Shown: positions 53,462 through 61,514 of the stretch, piece by piece
How the letters are laid out: every line of letters begins with the position of its first letter
How positions within the stretch are numbered: position 1 is the stretch's first letter
NCBI GenBank assembly: GCA_910574345.1
Contig: CAJSZV010000004.1
Span: forward strand, 1-64,000
Length of the DNA stretch: 64,000 bases
Source: Clostridiaceae bacterium
GTDB taxonomy: Bacteria; Bacillota; Clostridia; Lachnospirales; Lachnospiraceae
Direction of reading: 5' to 3'
Program-made: the position numbers and the translations under genes
Notes under the pieces: generated by a model
Seen by the model: the letters and a program-made list of their open reading frames with translations, nothing else
Told to the model about the DNA's origin: nothing
The model's database searches: none

Positions 53462-54583
53462 ATGAGAAAGACAATGAGTTTGGCATTGGCATCCCTTATG
53501 ACGGCCGCACTTCTGGCGGGCTGCGGAGGCGGCGGGTCTGCACCGGCTGCCACAGCGGCTCCCGAAACGACAAAGGCCCCTGAAACTACGGCGGCAGCGG
53601 CCCCTGAGACCACAAAAGTACCGGAATCCGCCGGTGAGACTCAGGCTCAGGCGGAGACCTTCGAGCCCGCCACACTCCGTGTGGCCTACATGCCCAACAT
53701 GGGAAGTGCATCTCTGGCGGTTACGGCCAGGGAGAAAGGATTCTTTGAGGAGATGGGCCTGAACGTGGAACTGGTGGAGTTCCAGGGCGGACCGGCTGAG
53801 ATCGCGGCCATGGCTTCCGGCGATATTGATATTTCCCAGATCGGCCATGGAGCCCATGCACTCTGTGCAGAGGGGGAAGCAGTGATCTTCCAGATTGACT
53901 GTACCAGTCTGGCTGACGCCGTTATGGGCAACAAAGACAAAGGTGTCAACAGCATCGCCGATCTCAAGGGCAAGAAAGTAGCTGCCACCAGCGGAACCTC
54001 GGCGGAGATCATCCTGAATCTGGCTTTGAAGCAGGAAGGCCTGACTGTTGACGATCTGGAACTTGTGGAGATGGATGCCAACGGTATCGTTACAGCTATG
54101 ATCAGCGGTAATGTGGACGCCTGCGCCACCTGGTCTCCGGGAACCATGACCATTGAACAGGCATTAAAGGACAAGACCGTATGGCTGGCGACGAATCAGG
54201 ATTATGTGAATCAGGTAACCTTCCCCTCCAGTTTTATCACCACTCAGAAGTTTGCTGACAGCAACCATGATGTGCTGGTTCGTTTCTCACGCGCTCTTCA
54301 GAAGGCCGCGGATTACCGCAACAGCAACATCGAGGAGGTAGCAGGCTGGGTGGCAAAGCAGTGCGAGGTGGACCAAGATACCATGAAGGCCACCGTAGGC
54401 GAGGGCAACTGGACCATTACCAGCGATTTCCTCAGCAAGGCTTTAGAGGACGGAACCATCAAAACCTACTACGAGAATCAGCAGCAGGTATTTATCGACG
54501 GCGGACGTCTGACAGAAAAGGTGGATGTCAATAATTATGTATTGTTTGATGTGATGAAAGAAGCCAACGAGGCCAATAAATAA
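53462..54583 (+). CDS. ABC transporter lipoprotein, sulfonate/NMT1-type
   Basis: A 373-aa substrate-binding protein. A lipoprotein signal ends at Cys21 (ALLAGC) and is followed by a Thr/Pro/Ala/Glu repeat linker (APETTKAPETT, then AAPETTKVPE, residues about 34-60). The binding domain begins at ATLRVAYMPNMGSASLAV and resembles SsuA/NMT1-like proteins (GDIDISQIGHGAHALCAEG). The ligand may be a sulfonate, taurine or another small anion. AAGGAGGAT precedes the ATG. It is separated from the ATPase gene by 71 bases with a small CCCG/CGGG hairpin that could set relative expression. Confidence 0.88.
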   Translation: MRKTMSLALASLMTAALLAGCGGGGSAPAATAAPETTKAPETTAAAAPETTKVPESAGETQAQAETFEPATLRVAYMPNMGSASLAVTAREKGFFEEMGLNVELVEFQGGPAEIAAMASGDIDISQIGHGAHALCAEGEAVIFQIDCTSLADAVMGNKDKGVNSIADLKGKKVAATSGTSAEIILNLALKQEGLTVDDLELVEMDANGIVTAMISGNVDACATWSPGTMTIEQALKDKTVWLATNQDYVNQVTFPSSFITTQKFADSNHDVLVRFSRALQKAADYRNSNIEEVAGWVAKQCEVDQDTMKATVGEGNWTITSDFLSKALEDGTIKTYYENQQQVFIDGGRLTEKVDVNNYVLFDVMKEANEANK

Positions 54584-54596
54584 TCATGTTATCTGG

Positions 54597-54625
54597 AAAG
54601 GGGCTTTAGGAGGCCCCTTTCTTTT
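54597..54625 (+). terminator. Terminator after the ABC operon
   Basis: AAAGGGGC (54597-54604) pairs with GCCCCTTT (54613-54620), followed by CTTTT. Confidence 0.7.
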
Positions 54626-54640
54626 ACCAATTCCAGGCGG

Positions 54641-54692
54641 AAAACGTTTGCTGAAATTGTACATGCTTTTTGCAGAAAACTTATGCTATAAT
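54641..54692 (+). promoter_or_regulatory. Promoter of the kinase/regulator genes with a CRE/LacI-like box
   Basis: An extended -10, TGC-TATAAT (TATAAT at 54687-54692), lacks a good -35. AAAACGTTTG at 54641-54650 lies about 45 bases upstream of the -10 and resembles the site at 51690-51699. Confidence 0.45.
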
Positions 54693-54733
54693 TTTTACAG
54701 AGATAAAAACGGTAATGAGAGGGGGAAAAAGGG

Positions 54734-56248
54734 ATGCTTTTGATTGTCCTTGTGTTCCTGGCCGTGTCCTCTGTGGCTCTCTTTTTTCTGAAGCGTGACC
54801 AGCAGACCATCTGGCTCTTAGGACTGTGTTTCAGCTTTATCTGCATGTTTGTGGGCATTACCATCTATCTGGCCAAGACAGGCGGATTGTCGCCGGAACA
54901 GAAAATGTTTTTGTTTTTTGACACCAGGATTCAGAGACGGCTTTCCTATCTGATGATTCCCTTAAGAAAACTGGGGTATATAATTGCCATCGGACGATAC
55001 CTGTTTCCCCTGTTTCTGCTTCTGACCGCCGTTCATTACAGTATGATTCCCGCAATCCTGCGTCTGCGTGCAAGGAGCCAGGCTGTCTTTGTTTTTCCTG
55101 TGCTCAGCCTGGTAGTCTACTATCCGGAGATTTTTTTCCGCCTGGTAAAGGGCAGGTTCCGTCTGCAGATGGCGCTCATGAATCTGACGCAGATTTGGAT
55201 CTTTGCCTATTTGGCAGGGGCGGTTATTCTGCTTGTCAGGGAGTACAGGGCCATAACCATTCCCTATTTAAAAAAGCAGTTCCGGTATATTATGGTATTT
55301 ATTCTGAATGTAACCATCCAGTATGCGGTCTACTGTACCCAGGACCCTCTCCAGGTATATCAGATCTATTCCGCGGAATATATGCGTTTCAGCGGCAGGC
55401 TGTATGCCAATTCTCTCATGAGTGTGGGAGGCTGGTATCTGTTTACAGGGTTTACTCTGGCTTCCGTGGTCATGGGATTCTGGAATCTTAAAAATTACAT
55501 GGTCATTGACTGGAAAGAAAATCAGCAGGATATGCGTGTCCGCAGAAAATTCGACACTGCCACTATGGGAGTATCCGTGTTTGTCCACAGCATTAAGAAC
55601 CAGCTGCTTTCCAACCGGGTGCTGTGCAAGAAGATCTACCGGGAGCTGGAAGAGGAACATCCGGATCTGGAGAAGCTGACCGGCTACGCAAGGATGCTGG
55701 AGGATGTGAACGAGAGTATGCTGGGGCGCATGGAAGAGCTGTACAAAAGCGTCCGGCAGAGCGGGATTTTCCTGTCTCCTGTCAGGGCCGGCCAGATCGT
55801 GGATACGGCTTTATGTCTGTTTCACAAAAAGTATCCGGAAGTGTCCGTGGAGGTGTCGGGCAGCCTGGTAGAATCCCTTTTGGCCGATGAGCAGCACTTA
55901 AGCGAGGCTCTCTGCAATCTGCTGACCAATGCCCATGAGGCCTTTGTCATGTCCGGGAAAAAGACGGAGCGGCTGGAGCTGGAGGTGTACGGGGAGCGGC
56001 TGTACGTAGGCTTTGAGGTCCGGGATAATGGTCCGGGGCTCACCAAACAGGAACAGCGAAAGATATTTGATCCCTTTTATACCAGTAAGAACACCAATAC
56101 CAACTGGGGTATGGGTCTTCACTATGTGAGGGAGATCGTAAAGAGTCATCTGGGGAAACTGAAGCTGGAAAGCCAGCCGGGAGAGGGGAGCAGTTTTTTT
56201 GTGGCTATTCCCCGCTATGAACCCAGGAAAGGAAAATCAGGTAGGTAA
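54734..56248 (+). CDS. Membrane sensor histidine kinase
   Basis: A 504-aa kinase. About seven hydrophobic segments fill the first 265 residues, with no large extracellular domain, so the signal may be sensed in or near the membrane. The phosphorylated His is H285 in VHSIKNQL. The ATPase half has EALCNLLTNAHEAF (N box), VRDNGPGL (G1), IFDPFYTSK (F) and NWGMGLHYV (G2). It is directly followed by a response regulator gene. It lies between the sulfonate-type transporter and the sugar operon, so it may regulate either. Confidence 0.88.
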   Translation: MLLIVLVFLAVSSVALFFLKRDQQTIWLLGLCFSFICMFVGITIYLAKTGGLSPEQKMFLFFDTRIQRRLSYLMIPLRKLGYIIAIGRYLFPLFLLLTAVHYSMIPAILRLRARSQAVFVFPVLSLVVYYPEIFFRLVKGRFRLQMALMNLTQIWIFAYLAGAVILLVREYRAITIPYLKKQFRYIMVFILNVTIQYAVYCTQDPLQVYQIYSAEYMRFSGRLYANSLMSVGGWYLFTGFTLASVVMGFWNLKNYMVIDWKENQQDMRVRRKFDTATMGVSVFVHSIKNQLLSNRVLCKKIYRELEEEHPDLEKLTGYARMLEDVNESMLGRMEELYKSVRQSGIFLSPVRAGQIVDTALCLFHKKYPEVSVEVSGSLVESLLADEQHLSEALCNLLTNAHEAFVMSGKKTERLELEVYGERLYVGFEVRDNGPGLTKQEQRKIFDPFYTSKNTNTNWGMGLHYVREIVKSHLGKLKLESQPGEGSSFFVAIPRYEPRKGKSGR

Positions 56249-56249
56249 C

Positions 56250-56918
56250 ATGATTCAAGTTGCAATTGTAGACGATTTTGAACTGCTCCGGGAGGATTTG
56301 CAGGAATTGATTGCAGGTCAGGAGGATATGGAAGTAGCGTGGCAGGCGGGAAGCGGCCGGGAGGCAGTGGAACTGGCGGGAGTGAAGGATACGGACATCA
56401 TTCTCATGGACATCGAGATGGAGACTGTCAACGCCGGAATCGTGGCTGCAGAGCGGATCGGAGATCAGGGGCGGGACCAGAAGATCATTTTTCTCACGGC
56501 TCATGAGACGAATCAGACCATTATTACCGCCATGGGCACCGGGGCCGTGGATTATGTGGTCAAAGGCTGTACGGATGAGGAGATCCTCAGGCATATCCGC
56601 AATGCCTATGTGGGAAAGCCGGTGATGGAATCGCGGATTCAGGAGACCATCATGAGGGAGTACAGCCGTCTGCAGAGGTCGGAGCAGAGTCTCTTGTTTT
56701 TTATAAACAACGTGTCTCAGCTGACTGCGGCGGAGAGGGAGCTTGTACGCCTTCTGCTGGAGGGAAACAAAGTGAAGGACATCGCCAGGATCCGCTGCGT
56801 GGAGATGATCACCGTAAAGACTCAGATCAAAGGGCTTCTGCGCAAGTTCGGATGCAGCAGAACAAAGGAGATCGTGTCCATGATTCAGGAGCTGAATATT
56901 TCTCATTTATTTTTGTAA
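56250..56918 (+). CDS. LuxR/NarL-type response regulator
   Basis: A 222-aa regulator. The receiver domain has Asp pair DDF at residues 8-9 and phospho-acceptor D54 in LMDIEME. The C-terminal helix-turn-helix has the LuxR form (LTAAERELVRLLLEGNKVKDIARI, then TVKTQIKGLLRKFG). The ATG at 56250 lies two bases after the kinase stop and is preceded by AGGTAGG. Its cognate kinase is the preceding gene and its targets probably include the sugar operon starting at 56984. Confidence 0.9.
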   Translation: MIQVAIVDDFELLREDLQELIAGQEDMEVAWQAGSGREAVELAGVKDTDIILMDIEMETVNAGIVAAERIGDQGRDQKIIFLTAHETNQTIITAMGTGAVDYVVKGCTDEEILRHIRNAYVGKPVMESRIQETIMREYSRLQRSEQSLLFFINNVSQLTAAERELVRLLLEGNKVKDIARIRCVEMITVKTQIKGLLRKFGCSRTKEIVSMIQELNISHLFL

Positions 56919-56983
56919 AAGCAACCGTAGATGCGGCACATGGCAAAGGACACGTGCCGGCAACCATGAAGGAGGAAATACAT

Positions 56984-57805
56984 ATGCGTCACGAATATTA
57001 TTCTTACAATAAGGAACAGCTGCTGACGGACCCCAAGCTTCCCCTGTTCTGTCTGAAAGACAATGACAGCGTCTTTCAGCAGATGGCAGAGCAGATGGTC
57101 CATGAAATTCAGGCTAATAATGCAAAAGGAGAAAAGACGGTCTTCATCTGTCCCGTTGGACCTGTAGGCCAGTACCCCTATTTCGTGGACATGGTCAACA
57201 GCCAAAACGTCAGTCTGAAGCAGGTGTGGTTTATCAATATGGATGAATATCTGGATGAGAATAAGCAGTGGATTCCCATGGATCACCCCTTAAGTTTCCG
57301 GGGCTTTATGGAGCGTACGGTGTACTCAAAGATCAAACCGGAGCTTTTGATGGGGGAGGATCAGAGAATATTCCCGGATCCTAACCATGTGGAGCAGATA
57401 CCGGAGCTTATCGAGAAACTGGGCGGCGTGGACATCGCCTTTGGCGGCATCGGAATCAATGGCCATGTGGCATTTAACGAGGCGGATTCGGAGATGAGCC
57501 CGGAAGAATTCCTGGCGCAGAAAACCAGAGTGCTTCCCATCAGCCCGGAGACCCGTGCAGCCAATGCCATCGGGGATTTCGGAGGGGCTTTGGAGGATAT
57601 GCCTGAGTATTGTGTGACCGTGGGAATCTATGAGATCGCCCATGCCAGGAAGATTCGCCTGGGGTGTTTTAGAAACTGGCATCGGGCTGTGGTGCGCCGT
57701 GCAGGACATGGAGATGTGACAACCGATTTCCCTGTCAGCCTTCTTCGTGACCATGAGGACATTACCCTGACTTTCACGGAATATGTGGGACGGCTGGAGG
57801 ATTAG
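56984..57805 (+). CDS. NagB-like sugar-phosphate isomerase/deaminase
   Basis: A 273-aa member of the glucosamine-6-phosphate deaminase/6-phosphogluconolactonase fold. The base is conserved (D87 in NMDEYL, like D72 of E. coli NagB), and H161 and E166 match H143 and E148. However, E. coli D141 is N159 here (GINGHVAFNE). The phosphate loop PTGGTP reads PVGPVG, and the C-terminal GSQK motif is replaced by CFRNWHRAVV. It may isomerise rather than deaminate, or use a different substrate. ATG at 56984 follows AAGGAGGAAA. Confidence 0.82.
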   Translation: MRHEYYSYNKEQLLTDPKLPLFCLKDNDSVFQQMAEQMVHEIQANNAKGEKTVFICPVGPVGQYPYFVDMVNSQNVSLKQVWFINMDEYLDENKQWIPMDHPLSFRGFMERTVYSKIKPELLMGEDQRIFPDPNHVEQIPELIEKLGGVDIAFGGIGINGHVAFNEADSEMSPEEFLAQKTRVLPISPETRAANAIGDFGGALEDMPEYCVTVGIYEIAHARKIRLGCFRNWHRAVVRRAGHGDVTTDFPVSLLRDHEDITLTFTEYVGRLED

Positions 57806-57855
57806 AGGCAAAGACAGGCAAAGGGTTCGAGTATACAGAAGGAGGTTATGGAGAG

Positions 57856-59013
57856 ATGGCAGTATTATTAAAGGGCGGAATGGTCTATCAGGGCCATGAG
57901 TTTGTGCGGGCCGATATACTTATGTCAGAGGGGGTTATCGCCGCTGTGGGAACAGGTCTGGCGGAAACAAACGCTCAGGTAACAGATGTGGCGGGAAAGC
58001 GGATTGTGCCGGGATTTCTGGACATTCATACCCACGGGGCAGTGGGGGTGGATGTCAATGGGGCAAGGGCAGAGGATTATGAGAAGATCTGCCGGTTCCA
58101 TGTAAGCCAGGGGACCACCGGGTGGCTCTGTTCCGTTCTCACGGATACCAGGGAGCAGACCCTGTGGTGTATAGAAGAATACAAGCGCTGGAAGAATCTG
58201 GAGCATGAAGGCTCCCGCCTTTTAGGCATTCACCTGGAAGGTCCCTTCTTAAGCCCGCAGTATAAGGGAGCTATGCCGGAATATCTTCTTCAGAAGCCAA
58301 ATCTGGATTTGGTGAGAGAATATCAGGAAGCTGCAGACGGGGAGATTCGCTATATCACCGTGTCCCCGGAGGTTGAGAGCATGGTGGATTTTATACCTGC
58401 CCTCTGCGAACTGGGAATGACCGTGTCCATCGGCCATTCCGGAGCGGACTACGAGACCTCCAGAAAGGCCATTGCAAACGGCGTCGCAGCGGCCACCCAC
58501 ACAGGCAATGTCATGCGGCTTCTGCACCAGCACGAGCCGGCTATCTGGGGAGCGGTTCTGGAGGATGATGAGGTCTACTGCGAGACCATCTGTGACGGCC
58601 GTCATCTTCATCCGGGAACCGTGCGCCTGATCTTAAAGACCAAGGGCACAGACCGGGTGGTGGCTGTCACAGATTCCATTATGGCCGCCGGACTGCCCGA
58701 CGGAAACTACAAGTTGGGAGTCAACGACGTAGTGGTCGTGGACGGAGACGCCAAGCTGACAGACGGAACCAGGGCCGGAAGCACTCTTACCTCAGGCCAG
58801 GCCCTTAAGAATCTTCTTGCCTTTACAGGGCGTCCATTGGAGGAGATTCTTCCTCTCCTGACAGAGAATCCGGCCAGACTCATCGGTGTCTATGACCGGG
58901 TAGGCTCCTTAGACGAGGGAAAGGACGCGGATCTTGTGATTCTTGATGAGGCCTGCTGCGTGGAGGCGGCTTACGTGAAGGGAGAACCCTGTTTTTCCCG
59001 GCAGGAGGCATAA
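57856..59013 (+). CDS. NagA-like N-acetyl-sugar-phosphate deacetylase
   Basis: A predicted amidohydrolase that removes acetyl from an N-acetyl-amino-sugar phosphate. At 385 aa it is the usual size. Metal and catalytic sites: HTHGAVGVD (HxH), HLEGPFLSPQYKGA (Glu), GHSGADYE and THTGNVM (His), with catalytic Asp in VTDSIMAAG. The substrate-binding segment that in NagA reads FNAMxPLxHREPG is THTGNVMRLLHQHEP here, so sugar preference (GlcNAc-6-P, GalNAc-6-P or another) is uncertain. AAGGAGGTTATGGAG precedes the ATG. Confidence 0.85.
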   Translation: MAVLLKGGMVYQGHEFVRADILMSEGVIAAVGTGLAETNAQVTDVAGKRIVPGFLDIHTHGAVGVDVNGARAEDYEKICRFHVSQGTTGWLCSVLTDTREQTLWCIEEYKRWKNLEHEGSRLLGIHLEGPFLSPQYKGAMPEYLLQKPNLDLVREYQEAADGEIRYITVSPEVESMVDFIPALCELGMTVSIGHSGADYETSRKAIANGVAAATHTGNVMRLLHQHEPAIWGAVLEDDEVYCETICDGRHLHPGTVRLILKTKGTDRVVAVTDSIMAAGLPDGNYKLGVNDVVVVDGDAKLTDGTRAGSTLTSGQALKNLLAFTGRPLEEILPLLTENPARLIGVYDRVGSLDEGKDADLVILDEACCVEAAYVKGEPCFSRQEA

Positions 59014-59015
59014 AC

Positions 59016-60281
59016 ATGGGAATTGCTTTTGATCTGAGCAGAGCCGAAACCTATCTCAGCAGAGAAGAGCTGGAGAGGGCAGGCGCAAAGGCTGCAGAGC
59101 TCTGCCGGACTCTGTATGAGAGAGAAGACACAGAAGGGGTGCTGGGCTGGCGGACCAAGGAGAAATCAGTTCTGCAGCTGGATGAGATAAAGGCCAAGGC
59201 GGAGGAGGTCAGGAAGAGGGCGGATGTGTTTGTCATCGTCGGCGTGGGAGGCTCCAACCAGGCGGCAAGAGCCCTCATCGAAGCCCTGCCAAGAAAAAAA
59301 AGACCAAAAATCATATATCTTGGCAACACCCTTTCCTCTTATACCATTACAAGGACACTGGAGGAACTGGAAGGAAAAAGCGTATACATCAATGTGATTG
59401 CCAAGAATTTTGGGACCCTGGAGCCAGGAAGCCATTTCCGGATTCTGCGGCAGTGGATGGCGGAGCGCTGCAGCAAAGAAGACATGGCAGACAGGATCAT
59501 TGTCACCGGCACCAAAGGTTCCCGGCTTCATGAGATAGCGCGGGAGAGGGGATACCTGTTTTTGCAGTTTCCCGTGCCCGTAGGCGGACGATACTCCGCT
59601 TTTACGCCTGTGTGCCTGTTCCCCATGGCGGCGGCGGGACTGGATGTGGATGAGTATCTGGCAGGCATGGAAAGCGCCTGTGAAGATTGTCAAAATCACC
59701 TGGAGGACAACCCGGCAGTCAGGTACGCAGCTCTAAGGCAGCTCCTCTACAGCCATGGATATGACATAGAGATGATGGTATCTTTTGAACCCCGATACGC
59801 CTTTTTTACAAAATGGTGGGTACAGCTTTTCGGGGAGAGCGAAGGAAAGGACAAGAAAGGCATCTTTCCCGCCGCCTCCATATACTCTGAGGATCTTCAT
59901 TCCATCGGGCAGTATATACAGGAGGGGAGGAGGAATCTTATGGAAACCTTTTTGTCCGTGAAAGAGCCGGGTCCCTCCCTTAAGGTGGAGCCCTGTCCGG
60001 AATACAAAGACGGCTTTGATTATCTGGACGGCATGGAATTTGGAGATATTAACCGGGCGGCAGAGGAAGCGACTCTTAATGCTCATGCCAAAGGAGGAGT
60101 TCCCTGCATCCGTTTTACGGCGGATTTGGTCTCGGAGAGAAGCTTTGGGGAATTGTATTATTATTTTATGGCGGCCTGCGCCGTGTCCGGGGAGATGATG
60201 GGGGTCAACCCATTTGACCAGGAAGGTGTGGAAGAGTACAAGAGAAGCATGTTTACAGCCCTTGGAAAAACAGATCCTTAA
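59016..60281 (+). CDS. Glucose-6-phosphate isomerase-like enzyme with altered phosphate loop
   Basis: A 421-aa SIS-fold sugar isomerase. The body is colinear with bacterial PGI: GVGGSNQAARALIEAL, VGGRYSAFTPV, the catalytic Glu in FGESEGKDKKG, DLHSIGQYIQEG, a His in NAHAKGGVP and Lys in NPFDQEGVEEYK. The phosphate-binding loop, ISKSGTTTEP in ordinary PGI (recalled), reads IAKNFGTLEP, which loses two Ser and two Thr. Substrate may therefore differ from an ordinary 6-phosphate sugar. It begins two bases after nagA-like and precedes the kinase gene. Confidence 0.85.
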   Translation: MGIAFDLSRAETYLSREELERAGAKAAELCRTLYEREDTEGVLGWRTKEKSVLQLDEIKAKAEEVRKRADVFVIVGVGGSNQAARALIEALPRKKRPKIIYLGNTLSSYTITRTLEELEGKSVYINVIAKNFGTLEPGSHFRILRQWMAERCSKEDMADRIIVTGTKGSRLHEIARERGYLFLQFPVPVGGRYSAFTPVCLFPMAAAGLDVDEYLAGMESACEDCQNHLEDNPAVRYAALRQLLYSHGYDIEMMVSFEPRYAFFTKWWVQLFGESEGKDKKGIFPAASIYSEDLHSIGQYIQEGRRNLMETFLSVKEPGPSLKVEPCPEYKDGFDYLDGMEFGDINRAAEEATLNAHAKGGVPCIRFTADLVSERSFGELYYYFMAACAVSGEMMGVNPFDQEGVEEYKRSMFTALGKTDP

Positions 60282-60311
60282 GGGGGCAGGCAAAGGAAAG
60301 GAGAATGAAAG

Positions 60312-61502
60312 TTGGCAAATGTATTGGTGGTACACGGAGGCGGTCCCACGGCGGTGATTAACGCTTCCCTGTACGGGGTAATCGCAGAGGCGGCAAAGCA
60401 TGAAGAGATCCGCCATGTATACGGAGCCATAGGAGGCAGCGAGGGAATCTTAAAGGAACGGTTCCTTAATCTCACATCTTTCCCGGAAGAAAAGTTAAAA
60501 CTGCTTCTGACCACGCCTGCCACAGCCATCGGCTCGTCAAGGTATGCCCTTGAGGCAGAGGACTATGAGGCCATGAGGGTAGTCTTTCAAAAACATGATA
60601 TCCGGTATGTACTGCTCAACGGCGGAAACGGAACCATGGACACCTGCGGAAAGATCCACCGGGTCTGCAGGGACTTTGGGATACATGTAGTGGGAATTCC
60701 CAAGACCGTGGACAATGATATCGCCGTAACAGACCACACGCCGGGCTACGGAAGCGCTGCCCGGTATCTGTCGGAGACCGTGGCTGAGGTGGGAGTGGAT
60801 GTGAAATCCCTTCCCATCCATGTGTGCATTGTGGAAGCCATGGGCCGCAACGCCGGGTGGATTACGGCAGCCTCGGCTCTGGCCAGGAAGAAGCCGGGAG
60901 ACGCTCCCCATCTTATCTATCTGCCGGAACGGGTCTTCCATGAGGATGAATTCTTGGAGGATGTTAAGAGACTCTATGAGGAAAAAGGCGGCGTGGTGGT
61001 AGTGGCAAGCGAAGGATTAAAGGGCGGGGACGGAAAGCCCATTGTACCGCCTGTATTCCAGACGGGAAGATCGGTTTACTACGGCGATGTAAGCGCCTAC
61101 CTGGCGGAACTGGTGATCAAGGGTCTGGGAATCAAAGCCAGAAGCGAGAAGCCGGGCATCTGCGGACGGGCCTCCATCAGTCTTCAGTCCCCGGTGGACC
61201 GGGACGAGGCGGTACTGGCAGGCCGAGAGGCTCTTAGAGCGGCTCTTCGGGGAGAAGGCGGAAAGATGGTGGGCTTTGTCCGGGAGGATATGCCGGATCA
61301 TACTTACAAGATTTCTGTCTCCATGGTTCCCATTGATGAGGTTATGCTCTATGAAAAGCCGGTTCCGGAAGCCTATATCAACGACAGGGGCAATGATGTG
61401 ACGGAGGACTTTGTCAGGTGGTGCAGACCTTTGACGGGAGCCGTGATCCCGGAGTACATTGATTTTCAGGAGCTGTACTGGGAAGCAGCGAAAAAAGAGT
61501 AA
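60312..61502 (+). CDS. 6-Phosphofructokinase-like kinase
   Basis: A 396-aa PFK-family enzyme. It begins HGGGPTAVINASLYGVI. The nucleotide/diphosphate motif reads NGGNGTMDT, and the catalytic Asp pair is in PKTVDNDI. EAMGRNAGW follows. The second position being Gly (GGNGT, not GGNDS) points to ATP as donor. The Lys in PKTVDND is usual in diphosphate-dependent forms but also occurs in ATP-dependent trypanosome-type PFK (established knowledge). The substrate may be fructose 6-phosphate or an analogue. TTG start with AAAGGAGA seven bases upstream. Confidence 0.82.
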   Translation: MANVLVVHGGGPTAVINASLYGVIAEAAKHEEIRHVYGAIGGSEGILKERFLNLTSFPEEKLKLLLTTPATAIGSSRYALEAEDYEAMRVVFQKHDIRYVLLNGGNGTMDTCGKIHRVCRDFGIHVVGIPKTVDNDIAVTDHTPGYGSAARYLSETVAEVGVDVKSLPIHVCIVEAMGRNAGWITAASALARKKPGDAPHLIYLPERVFHEDEFLEDVKRLYEEKGGVVVVASEGLKGGDGKPIVPPVFQTGRSVYYGDVSAYLAELVIKGLGIKARSEKPGICGRASISLQSPVDRDEAVLAGREALRAALRGEGGKMVGFVREDMPDHTYKISVSMVPIDEVMLYEKPVPEAYINDRGNDVTEDFVRWCRPLTGAVIPEYIDFQELYWEAAKKE

Positions 61503-61514
61503 AGGAGAACAGCC

